From assembly GCA_934746015.1 (NCBI GenBank), contig CAKVEW010000061.1, positions 1-12,877 of the forward strand: a stretch of DNA of 12,877 bases. The letters run 5' to 3'. The first letter of the stretch is position 1, and each line of letters begins with the position of its first letter. The position numbers and the translations under genes were made by a program. Under the pieces are notes generated by a model. It did no database searches. It saw only the letters and a list, made by a program, of their open reading frames with translations, and was not told the origin of the DNA. This stretch comes from an uncultured Clostridium sp. GTDB lineage: Bacteria > Bacillota > Clostridia > Clostridiales > Clostridiaceae. Positions 1-6,351 of this stretch are shown piece by piece.

Positions 1-26
1 TTCAAGTGATTTAACTACAAAATTAA

Positions 27-64
27 CAAAAAGGATATTTTCATTTTTGAAAATATCCTTTTTG
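27..64. terminator. Bidirectional intrinsic terminator
   Basis: A perfect 16-bp inverted repeat (27-42 pairing with 49-64) encloses a 6-nt loop. The outer stem is A-rich on the left and T-rich on the right, so either strand gives a hairpin ending in a U run. It can end the unseen plus-strand unit to the left and the minus-strand rubredoxin-like/DUF4177 operon. Confidence 0.85.
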
Positions 65-75
65 TCTACAGTCTG

Positions 76-103
76 AGGTGGATTCAATTGAATCCACCTT
101 TTT
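76..103 (+). terminator. Second hairpin terminator, 24-nt perfect palindrome
   Basis: Positions 76-99 are fully self-complementary (core GGTGGATTCAATTGAATCC) and run into TTTTT on the plus strand only. As RNA this folds to a stem of about 10 bp with an AAUU loop and a U tail. It lies directly after the first hairpin, so rightward transcripts meet tandem terminators before the convergent minus-strand operon. A perfect palindrome could also be a protein site, but the U tract favours termination. Confidence 0.65.
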
Positions 104-147
104 ACATTGTTCTGCTAAATCTATCTTATAATAGCACTTATTTATAT

Positions 148-351
148 CTATGCTATATTTATAGATCTTTTAAACATTACTGACCCCTCATCTTCTTTTG
201 GAATCCAGCCTACACCTTCGTTTGGTTTAGTTAAAACTCCAACTAATTCCCAACCTGAATTTCCGTAATCATTAAGCTCATTTTGCAATTCTTCAGAATT
301 TCCTAAGCCTTTTAATGATGTTAATTTAATTACCTTGTATTCCCATCTCAT
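148..351 (-). CDS. DUF4177 family small protein
   Basis: A 67-residue soluble protein with the DUF4177 pattern: an N-terminal strand WEYKVIKL (3-10), a short helix with ELQNELNDYG (21-30), the hallmark GWELVGV (33-39) and a C-terminal VMFKR strand (58-62). Members are usually 55-75 residues with no known biochemical role, so no function is assigned. The start has an upstream GGTGAGG ribosome site. The gene begins 24 nt after the rubredoxin-like gene and shares its promoter, so the two are probably cotranscribed. There are no cysteines, so it is unlikely to bind metal itself. The family call is fairly safe; the role is unknown. Confidence 0.7.
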   Translation of the reverse strand: MRWEYKVIKLTSLKGLGNSEELQNELNDYGNSGWELVGVLTKPNEGVGWIPKEDEGSVMFKRSINIA

Positions 352-375
352 ATTCTCTATACCTCACCATAAATT

Positions 376-711
376 TTACCACTTACCGTTAGTCATATGT
401 CCTGCAAGCTCTGCCTTACATCTTTGCTTTATTGTCCAAGCTTCATTTTTTGCTTTTTCAAAGCCATTTACACACTTAGGATCAAGATTTATTTCTATAC
501 CTTCTTGTGCAAGCTTAGCAATCTTATCTGCTAATACAATTAATTCAGCATGAATGCTATTAGTTCTATCTGAAGCATAAATTTTTTCTGCTTCTTCACT
601 AGTAAGTTCAACGAACTTATCTTTTCCTAAATTACACTTTGGACAAACTTCTGGTGCTTCAAGACCTTCGTGTACATATCCACATACAGTACATTTAAAT
701 AACTTCTTCAT
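376..711 (-). CDS. Rubredoxin-like domain protein with helical C-terminal domain
   Basis: A 111-residue cytoplasmic protein. Residues 4-33 form a rubredoxin/rubrerythrin-tail knuckle with ligands C7 and C10 ([10 protein letters not shown]) and C23 and C26 (CPKC). In this family four Cys hold one iron for electron transfer. Residues about 37-111 form a mostly helical domain with a distinctive tail ([10 protein letters not shown], then FEKAKNEAW, then [11 protein letters not shown]) and two more cysteines, C80 and C98. The order is the reverse of classical rubrerythrin, where the rubredoxin domain comes last, and the two ExxH sites of its diiron domain are not evident. A longer frame begins at GTG 720, but that GTG overlaps the AGGAG sequence, so ATG 711 is chosen. 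A role in redox or oxidative-stress electron transfer is inference. It is the first gene of an operon with the DUF4177 gene. Confidence 0.75.
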   Translation of the reverse strand: MKKLFKCTVCGYVHEGLEAPEVCPKCNLGKDKFVELTSEEAEKIYASDRTNSIHAELIVLADKIAKLAQEGIEINLDPKCVNGFEKAKNEAWTIKQRCKAELAGHMTNGKW

Positions 712-719
712 AATTATCA

Positions 720-724
720 CTCCT
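720..724 (-). promoter_or_regulatory. Ribosome binding site fixing start at ATG 711
   Basis: AGGAG on the minus strand ends 8 nt before ATG 711. It overlaps the in-frame GTG at 720, which therefore cannot use it. Confidence 0.75.
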
Positions 725-766
725 ATATTTAAAAAATCATATTTTTTATCTATTTAATATACATAT

Positions 767-795
767 ATATTACCTTATTTAATATTTATTGTCAA
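767..795 (-). promoter_or_regulatory. Sigma-A promoter of the rubredoxin-like/DUF4177 operon
   Basis: On the minus strand, a perfect -35 TTGACA (790-795) is followed after 17 nt by TAATAT (767-772), a 4/6 match to the -10. Initiation near 760 would give a leader of about 50 nt before ATG 711. The -35 sits in the loop of one inverted repeat and touches another (781-813), which suggests regulation. Confidence 0.6.
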
Positions 796-813
796 CTAAT
801 AAATATTATTAGT
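781..813. repeat. Two overlapping inverted repeats over the -35 box
   Basis: Repeat A is a perfect 10-bp pair (781-790 with 798-807, loop GTCAACT). Repeat B is a perfect 8-bp pair (795-802 with 806-813, 3-nt loop). They share bases, so only one can form as RNA. They lie between the stop of the MFS-GH2 gene and the next promoter. They could be a weak terminator for the MFS-GH2 transcript, but there is no good U tract. An operator for the rubredoxin-like promoter is the alternative. Confidence 0.45.
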
Positions 814-823
814 TATAAAAACA

Positions 824-3802
824 TTATGAATTTATATCCTTCATTATTTCTTGAATTCTATGATTAATTAATAGGATTTTTTCTTCATCTACCTTACAAA
901 TCTTTCTATCATAAGTATATATTCCATTGGTTTCATCCTCTACATCACTTAATTGCGTGTAAATACAACCACTTAATCCACTTTTTATAGCTGGTATAAT
1001 CATTTTTTCATACATATCTACAATACTATCTGTTAGCTTTTCAGAACTCTCAAAAGCTCCATATCCATAATTATTATATTTACTATAAATATGTCCATTA
1101 ATAGGATAGGAATATCCACCGCATTCTGATACTATTAATGGTCTTTCTGTTTTTGGTAAATCCATTGTTTTAAAATAAATATGCAGGCTATCTACATCAC
1201 TCTTTTCATGAATAAACCATCCAGATGTAGAATCTATAAATCTAGTATTATCAATATCTTTAACAATTTCATAGATATTATCACTTTGAAATTGGCCCCA
1301 GCCCTCATTAAATATAGTATAGCCAACGATACATGGATGATTGTACAGATGATTTATTGTATCTCTTGTATGATTAATAAATATTTCCCTTTGAGTCTTA
1401 CTTCCTCTTCTTGTATCCTTTAATTTAAGCCTTCCCATAGTAGGAAGCGCTGTATCTCTAATAAAAGAATATGAACCATTATTCACCATATCTTGAATTA
1501 CTAACATACCATGTTTATCACAATAATAATAAAAGCATTCTGGTTCTACCTTAATGTGTTTTCGTAACATATTAAATCCTAAATTCTTCATTCTTAAAAT
1601 ATCCTCTTCAAATTCCTTTTCTCTTGAAGGAAGGAAGATTCCATCACAGAAATATCCTTGGTCTAACACCCCATGTAAAAATATAGGTTTGTCATTTAAA
1701 CAAATTCTTTCTATTCCATCTATTTTATTTATAGATATAGTACGTAAAGCAAAATATGATTCTACTTTATCTTCAGATGTACTAATATTAATTTTATAAA
1801 GATGTGGATTTTCAACTGTCCATAAAATAGGCTTATATTTTCTTCCATCTGGTAAGGTAATCTTATCTAAATCTATCCTAAACTTATCACCTTTTTCATA
1901 TCTTGTATAAATATATCCCTCCAGATTTATATCTATTCTATATTCTGTTGCATTTGTATCTATTTCACATTCTATTCCATTCATATCAGGAGTTATTTTA
2001 ATATTATTAATAAATACCTTAGGAATACTTTCTAGCCATACAGTTTGCCATATTCCACTTACAGGGGTATACCACATTCCTCCACGGTTTTTACATTGCT
2101 TTCCGTATGGATATTTCTTAGATAAATTATCAGTAACCTTTACCACTAACTTATTTTCCTTATCTGTAAATAATGCCTCTGTCACATCTACTGAAAAAGG
2201 TAAATATCCTCCTTCATGTATCATTAACTTCTTATTATTTACCCAAACCTCTGCAACTTGATCTACAGCACCAAAATGTAGAATTACTTTATCTTTTATA
2301 AAATTATTAGGTAAGTTAAAGTATTTTACATAAGTCAAATGCTTTCCTACAGTTTTTTTATAACCAGATAAATTAGATTCAGGTGGAAATGGAACAAATA
2401 TATCTTCGCCATTTAACTTCCACACTCCATTTAAACTAAAGTAAGAATCTCTTTTCATTTGTGGTCTTGGATACTCTGTCCAATCAATTTCTCCATCTGT
2501 AGTAAGATTCCAATGCTCTTCTCTTATCATTTTAAAAATTAAATATAAAATAAAAAGAAGAATTGCAGCTATTATAAATGCAGCAAAATATATTCTTCTA
2601 TCTGGAATAAAGGAAGTAGTCCCATCATTATTTAAAATTGTTTTTGCATTACTTAAAACTATCGCTCCAATTGTTGGTCCAATAATTCCAGGTATAAGAA
2701 CTTGTCCTAAAATACGTAATCCTTGAAATAATCCTGATTTATTTTGTGGAATATTATCTCTTATCATCGCTCCAAAGCATGCCATTCCTGTTAAATATCC
2801 TATCATCATAAATAAGGATCCAACAAATACCCAAAGAATACTTGTACTGAAAAATAGTATAGTATAACCTATCATAAGAATTAAAATACTTGGAACTACA
2901 GACATCTTAAAGCCAAGCATATCATATACCTTTCCATAAAAAGCAGTAGTAATAGCAGCAATTATAATTGCTGGAGCCATAATAATTACATAATTAGTTA
3001 TTCCTAAGGTCTTTTCATAATAAAGAATTAAATATGGCATAAAAATATTAATAGAAATCCCAAAAACAGAAAATGCACCAACTACTGCATATAAAAGTTT
3101 ATTATCTCTTATAACAGATATACGAAAACTATAAAGGACATTCACCCAATACTTATTTGTTTCAGATGTAGTTTTTGCATTATCTTCTATTAGCATAAAA
3201 CCTAGCACCCCACTAATAATAACAATTACACCTATTATTAAGAAAATAGTAGTCCAGCTAGATTGTAAATCTAAATTAAATACCATGAAGCCACCAAATA
3301 CTATTAAAATAGACGCTAGTGGCATCATAGAATTAATTCCCTCTATACTTCCCCTATTGCTCTCATTTCCACAATCAGTCATCCAAGCATTAAAACAAGC
3401 ATCATTTGCCGCTGAACCAAAGAAGGTCATGATACAATCTAATATTATAAATAATGATATTCCAAGAGATGTAGCAGCTGCAGTACTTCCTACAATTGGA
3501 GTTAAGATATCGATTCTTATAAGAGAAAATGAAAGAATTGAAATTCCCCACATTATATATCCAGCACAAATAAATATCTTTCTATTTCCCAGCTTATCTG
3601 ATAATGCTCCTATAAAAAGAGTTGTTAAAGTTGCTGCTACTGAACTAGCCCCAACCATTAATGAAATATCAGCTGCTGATGCATTAAATATTTTATAAAT
3701 AAATACGTTTAAGTACATATTCTCAACAACCCAAGCAATTTGACCTATAAGACCAAATATAACGAGGGTTATCCAAAACTTCTTTCCTAGTTTAGTTTTC
3801 AT
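824..3802 (-). CDS. MFS transporter fused to GH2 glycoside hydrolase
   Basis: A 992-residue protein. Residues 8-425 are a 12-helix MFS transporter, with the loop 2-3 signature GALSDKLGNRK (65-75) and a last helix near 404-424. A linker of about 20 residues leads to a complete GH2 enzyme. Its sugar-binding domain starts at EYPRPQMKRDSYFSLNG (443-459) and runs through GGMWYTPVSGIWQTVWLE (574-591). An Ig-like domain spans about 592-690 and the TIM barrel about 695-992. The barrel holds acid/base E833 (FNEGWGQF) and nucleophile E893 (VSECGGYS). MFS C-termini are cytoplasmic, so the hydrolase should act on freshly imported glycoside. The NxK motif typical of beta-glucuronidases is not seen; the equivalent stretch reads TNGIYTYDRK (958-967). 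A galactosidase-like or arabinosidase-like specificity is possible but unproven. ATG 3802 has a strong AGGAGGTGA site. Close GH2 relatives are normally separate proteins of about 580 residues. No stop or frameshift interrupts the junction. Confidence 0.88.
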   Translation of the reverse strand: MKTKLGKKFWITLVIFGLIGQIAWVVENMYLNVFIYKIFNASAADISLMVGASSVAATLTTLFIGALSDKLGNRKIFICAGYIMWGISILSFSLIRIDILTPIVGSTAAATSLGISLFIILDCIMTFFGSAANDACFNAWMTDCGNESNRGSIEGINSMMPLASILIVFGGFMVFNLDLQSSWTTIFLIIGVIVIISGVLGFMLIEDNAKTTSETNKYWVNVLYSFRISVIRDNKLLYAVVGAFSVFGISINIFMPYLILYYEKTLGITNYVIIMAPAIIIAAITTAFYGKVYDMLGFKMSVVPSILILMIGYTILFFSTSILWVFVGSLFMMIGYLTGMACFGAMIRDNIPQNKSGLFQGLRILGQVLIPGIIGPTIGAIVLSNAKTILNNDGTTSFIPDRRIYFAAFIIAAILLFILYLIFKMIREEHWNLTTDGEIDWTEYPRPQMKRDSYFSLNGVWKLNGEDIFVPFPPESNLSGYKKTVGKHLTYVKYFNLPNNFIKDKVILHFGAVDQVAEVWVNNKKLMIHEGGYLPFSVDVTEALFTDKENKLVVKVTDNLSKKYPYGKQCKNRGGMWYTPVSGIWQTVWLESIPKVFINNIKITPDMNGIECEIDTNATEYRIDINLEGYIYTRYEKGDKFRIDLDKITLPDGRKYKPILWTVENPHLYKINISTSEDKVESYFALRTISINKIDGIERICLNDKPIFLHGVLDQGYFCDGIFLPSREKEFEEDILRMKNLGFNMLRKHIKVEPECFYYYCDKHGMLVIQDMVNNGSYSFIRDTALPTMGRLKLKDTRRGSKTQREIFINHTRDTINHLYNHPCIVGYTIFNEGWGQFQSDNIYEIVKDIDNTRFIDSTSGWFIHEKSDVDSLHIYFKTMDLPKTERPLIVSECGGYSYPINGHIYSKYNNYGYGAFESSEKLTDSIVDMYEKMIIPAIKSGLSGCIYTQLSDVEDETNGIYTYDRKICKVDEEKILLINHRIQEIMKDINS

Positions 3803-3826
3803 TTAAAGTCACCTCCTAATAAAATT

Positions 3827-3834
3827 TGTATACA
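3827..3834. promoter_or_regulatory. Possible operator, TGTATACA palindrome
   Basis: A perfect 8-bp palindrome TGTATACA within AATTTGTATACATCT lies in the leader of the MFS-GH2 gene, between its predicted promoter and ribosome site. GntR-type regulators of sugar genes often bind sites with a GTATAC-like core. No regulator gene is adjacent, and a site this short can occur by chance. Confidence 0.25.
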
Positions 3835-3853
3835 TCTCCATAATTTTACTTTT

Positions 3854-3862
3854 ATTATATCA
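3854..3862 (-). promoter_or_regulatory. Extended -10 promoter for the MFS-GH2 gene
   Basis: The minus strand reads TGATATAAT, a perfect extended -10 (TGnTATAAT). The -35 position (3877-3882) is poor, which an extended -10 can offset. Start near 3847 gives a leader of about 45 nt. The DsrE terminator just upstream makes this an independent transcription unit. Confidence 0.5.
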
Positions 3863-3896
3863 TGCAATAATTTTATAAGGTATTTATTATACACAA

Positions 3897-3930
3897 AATA
3901 ATCTTAGATTACTTAAAACCTAAGACTATT
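3897..3930 (-). terminator. Terminator of the cysteine desulfurase/DsrE operon
   Basis: The minus strand folds an 11-bp stem (3920-3930 with 3897-3907, one G-U pair) with a 12-nt loop, then a short U-rich tail. It lies 35 nt after the DsrE-like stop codon. Its sequence closely resembles the terminator at 5516-5552. Confidence 0.6.
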
Positions 3931-3965
3931 AAAATATAAATTCAATTTTATTGACTTAAATTCTT

Positions 3966-4286
3966 CTAAAAAGTTACTGTTTTATCAGCCCATTCAACCA
4001 TTTCTACACAATCAATCATTATAGACATTGGACATATATTAGTTTCCTTCATATTTCTAGATTTTAAACAAGTTCCACAGGCTAAAATTTCTCCTCCAAT
4101 TTCACTAAATTCCTTAAGTTGTGCTGCTACATTAAACTTTTCATGTGTAAGTGTCTCACATTCCACAGCTTCCCCCATTAAAAATACCTTCACTTCATGT
4201 CCCTTTTTCTTTGCAGTTACTGCAAATCTAAAAGCATTCCAAGCTTTCTCGAATTCCTTAGTTTCAATAATAACTCCAAGCTTCAT
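3966..4286 (-). CDS. DsrE/DsrF-like sulfur-relay protein
   Basis: A 106-residue cytoplasmic protein with a DsrE-like fold. It opens with strand KLGVIIET, then helix KAWNAFRFAVTAKKKGHEV (14-32), then strand VKVFLMGEAVEC (32-43), and has a conserved cysteine loop ILACGTCLKSR (67-77). C70 and C73 are candidate persulfide carriers; C43, C85 and C93 are further cysteines. In the DsrE and TusD families such a cysteine passes sulfane sulfur between partners. It starts 12 nt after the cysteine desulfurase, and its GGAGG site directly follows that gene's TAA, so the two are probably translationally coupled. The desulfurase is the obvious sulfur donor (inference). The final acceptor is not visible here. 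Confidence 0.78.
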   Translation of the reverse strand: MKLGVIIETKEFEKAWNAFRFAVTAKKKGHEVKVFLMGEAVECETLTHEKFNVAAQLKEFSEIGGEILACGTCLKSRNMKETNICPMSIMIDCVEMVEWADKTVTF

Positions 4287-4298
4287 TATTATTCCTCC

Positions 4299-5414
4299 TT
4301 AATAATTTAAATTTTTATTGATTTCATCAATAACAAAATCAATTTCATCTTTAGTTGTATATCTCCCAAGACTAAAACGTACAGCTCCGCGTCCAACCTC
4401 TTCAGAAACTCCCATTGCTTTTAACACAGGTGATATTGAAGTATTCCCTGAATGGCAAGCTGATCCTGTGGAAGCTAAAACATTATTTAACTTACCTAAT
4501 ACCTCATGTCCATTAAGTCCTAAAAAACTAATATTTAATGTGTTAGGAAGTTTATTTTCTGGATGACCATTTAGCTGTATTCTTTCACCAAATTTCTCTT
4601 TAAGCTGGCTATAAAAATAATCAGTTAATAATTTCACTTCATTATTTTTTAATTCATTCTTGGCGATTTCACATGCTTTTCCAAGTGCAACATCAAAAAT
4701 AATATTTTCAGTCCCCGCACGTCTTCCCTTCTCATGACCCGCACCATGAATTAGTGGCTCTATGTTAATACCTTTCTTCATGTATAACGCACCAATGCCC
4801 TTAGGTGCATATAGCTTGTGTCCTGCAATTGTTAGAAAATCAACTCCTAGTTTAGTAACATCAACAGGAACCTTACCTAATGATTGTGATACATCTGTGT
4901 GTAATATAACATCATGCTCTTTGCATATTTTAGAAATCTCTTCAATTGGTTGAAGTACACCAGTTTCATTATTAGAATGCATAATTGAAACAAGTATAGT
5001 TTTATCTGTAATTAAGCTCTCAAGTTCTGAAAGATTAACTATGCCATATTTATCAACTGTTAAATAACTTATTTCATATCCTAATTTTTCAAGAAAATGA
5101 CATGGTTCAAGCACTGCTGGATGCTCTACCTGTGAAGTAATAATATGATTTCCCTTATTTTTGAAAGCATGAGCCACTCCTTTAATAACCATATTATCTG
5201 ACTCGCTTCCCCCACTTGTGAAAATTATCTCTTCTGGTGAAGAGTTTATTAATTCTGCAACTTGCACTCTTGCCTTTTCAATAGCCCTTTTGGCAGTAAT
5301 TCCTAGCTCATGATTGCTAGATGGATTTCCATAGTTCCCATATATATATGGAATCATAGCCTCAGCAACTTCCTTATCTATTGGTGTTGTAGCATTGTAA
5401 TCTAAATAAATCAT
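4299..5414 (-). CDS. Cysteine desulfurase, NifS/IscS-like (class V aminotransferase)
   Basis: A 371-residue PLP enzyme that would convert L-cysteine to alanine and leave a persulfide on its active-site cysteine. It starts MIYLDYNATTP, typical of the NifS group. Visible landmarks, numbered from ATG 5414, are the cofactor-phosphate loop FTSGGSESDN (65-74), H97 in SQVEHP, D174 in HTDVSQ, the PLP lysine K200 in AGHKLYAPKG, and catalytic C320 in STGSACHSG. Length and order fit a complete enzyme. A longer frame opens at ATG 5441, but a GAAGGTGAG site lies inside it, 5 nt before ATG 5414, so the shorter start is preferred. The operon partner is a DsrE-like protein, not IscU, NifU or SufU. That suggests delivery to a sulfur relay (tRNA thiolation, selenium or cofactor sulfur) more than directly to an Fe-S scaffold, but this is inference. 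Confidence 0.92.
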   Translation of the reverse strand: MIYLDYNATTPIDKEVAEAMIPYIYGNYGNPSSNHELGITAKRAIEKARVQVAELINSSPEEIIFTSGGSESDNMVIKGVAHAFKNKGNHIITSQVEHPAVLEPCHFLEKLGYEISYLTVDKYGIVNLSELESLITDKTILVSIMHSNNETGVLQPIEEISKICKEHDVILHTDVSQSLGKVPVDVTKLGVDFLTIAGHKLYAPKGIGALYMKKGINIEPLIHGAGHEKGRRAGTENIIFDVALGKACEIAKNELKNNEVKLLTDYFYSQLKEKFGERIQLNGHPENKLPNTLNISFLGLNGHEVLGKLNNVLASTGSACHSGNTSISPVLKAMGVSEEVGRGAVRFSLGRYTTKDEIDFVIDEINKNLNY

Positions 5415-5417
5415 ATA

Positions 5418-5426
5418 CTCACCTTC
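5418..5426 (-). promoter_or_regulatory. Ribosome binding site fixing desulfurase start at 5414
   Basis: GAAGGTGAG precedes ATG 5414 with normal spacing. No comparable site precedes the upstream in-frame ATG at 5441, so the nine extra residues are probably not translated. Confidence 0.65.
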
Positions 5427-5459
5427 TCTATAAATTTTCATTTATTTTGCACTAATTTT

Positions 5460-5468
5460 AGTATAACA
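5460..5468 (-). promoter_or_regulatory. Candidate extended -10 promoter of the desulfurase operon
   Basis: The minus strand reads TGTTATACT, an extended -10 with TATACT. No convincing -35 lies 16-18 nt upstream. Start near 5453 would give a leader of about 40 nt. Confidence 0.4.
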
Positions 5469-5510
5469 TATTTTTTAATATACCCTTTCTTATAAATATA
5501 GTTTTATAAA

Positions 5511-5552
5511 ATAAAAAATAGCCTTAGATTATTTAAACATCTAAAACTATTT
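5511..5552 (-). terminator. Terminator of the TetR gene
   Basis: On the minus strand a 14-bp stem (5539-5552 with 5516-5529, two G-U pairs, 9-nt loop) is followed by a run of U with single interruptions. It lies 33 nt after the TetR stop and insulates that gene from the desulfurase promoter. Confidence 0.8.
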
Positions 5553-5584
5553 CACTAAATCTATCCCTTAATACTCTATCTTTT

Positions 5585-6166
5585 TTATAAATTAATTGAA
5601 TTTGCTGATTTTAATCCATTTAGAATTATATTTTCTGTTAATATTGCCATATACTCTGGAGATTCCTTAAGTCCATTATTAAGCCAATAGTCTATTAATC
5701 CAATAGCACCATATAAAATAAATGAATAATATTTATCAAAAAGAGATTTATCATTTTTTTTAAAAATATTAGACCAATCACTATAACCTTTTTCATATAT
5801 TACAGATACTATTTTTTTTATAAAAACCATATCTCCTCTTTCACAAAGAACAACCATACAAAAGTCACTATTCTTTGCTATAAAAGTAAATATATCTTTT
5901 AATATAGGTTTTGTTTCAATTTTATCTGGAGAAATTTCATGGGATAATATCATATTTTGAAATTCTTCAAAGAGATCCTTCTCAATTTCGCTTAGCATAT
6001 GAAAAACATCTTTATAGTGCAGATAAAAAGTTCCCCTATTTATATCTGCTTCTTCACATAACTCTTTTACTGTAATAGAATTTATATTTTTATCCTTCAT
6101 AAGAGTTATTAAACTTTTCTTTAATACATCTCTTGTTTTTCTTATTCTTCTATCATTATTAACCAT
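5585..6166 (-). CDS. TetR/AcrR family regulator, divergent from yhgE-like gene
   Basis: A 193-residue DNA-binding repressor type. The N-terminal TetR domain (about 8-55) holds the helix-turn-helix ITVKELCEEADINRGTFYLH (31-50), a canonical TetR recognition region with FYLHYKD. The remaining helices (about 56-190) are a ligand/dimer domain that is not conserved enough to name an inducer. The gene is divergent from the YhgE/Pip-like gene, the arrangement known for TetR-type YhgD and YhgE in bacilli, so control of that gene is the natural inference. The start has a GAGGGGTG site. Its terminator is at 5511-5552. The likely operator is the inverted repeat at 6295-6323, with a matching half (GAACATTATT, 6183-6192) next to its own start that would permit autoregulation. 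Confidence 0.88.
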   Translation of the reverse strand: MVNNDRRIRKTRDVLKKSLITLMKDKNINSITVKELCEEADINRGTFYLHYKDVFHMLSEIEKDLFEEFQNMILSHEISPDKIETKPILKDIFTFIAKNSDFCMVVLCERGDMVFIKKIVSVIYEKGYSDWSNIFKKNDKSLFDKYYSFILYGAIGLIDYWLNNGLKESPEYMAILTENIILNGLKSANSINL

Positions 6167-6182
6167 AAAAACACCCCTCTTT

Positions 6183-6192
6183 GAACATTATT
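6183..6192 (+). promoter_or_regulatory. Possible TetR half-site near the regulator's own start
   Basis: GAACATTATT repeats the sequence found on the minus strand of the left arm of the main operator (6293-6306). It lies 17 bp upstream of the TetR start codon. It is only a half-site and could be chance in AT-rich DNA. Confidence 0.3.
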
Positions 6193-6236
6193 AATTTAAA
6201 TTGTTGATTAATGAACTATTTGAATAATATTGATTA

Positions 6237-6265
6237 TTGCCTTTAGAAATTACTGTAATTATAAT
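6237..6265 (+). promoter_or_regulatory. Sigma-A promoter of the YhgE-like gene
   Basis: TTGCCT (6237-6242), a 17-nt spacer and a perfect TATAAT (6260-6265). Initiation near 6272 gives a leader of about 80 nt that contains the inverted repeat at 6295-6323. Confidence 0.65.
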
Positions 6266-6294
6266 AAATATCAAAGAAAAAAACAACACTGTGT

Positions 6295-6323
6295 TCAATA
6301 ATGTTCACTGAATACATTATTGA
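6295..6323. promoter_or_regulatory. 29-bp inverted repeat, candidate TetR operator
   Basis: A perfect 10-bp inverted repeat TCAATAATGT / ACATTATTGA with a 9-bp spacer. It lies about 23-51 nt downstream of the predicted yhgE start point and 28 nt before the start codon. A bound TetR dimer or pair of dimers would block elongation more than RNA polymerase binding. As RNA it could also form a hairpin just ahead of the ribosome site. Confidence 0.6.
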
Positions 6324-6351
6324 GATCTAAAGAAAATAGGAAGGTGATATT

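Noticed and set aside
335..553. 72-codon plus-strand frame across the rubredoxin-like gene
   Set aside because: It is antisense to the conserved C-terminal domain and lacks a ribosome site.
3285..3698. 137-codon plus-strand open frame inside the transporter gene
   Set aside because: It is antisense to the conserved MFS helices, has no ribosome site and its translation has no recognisable family; it is a frame shadow.
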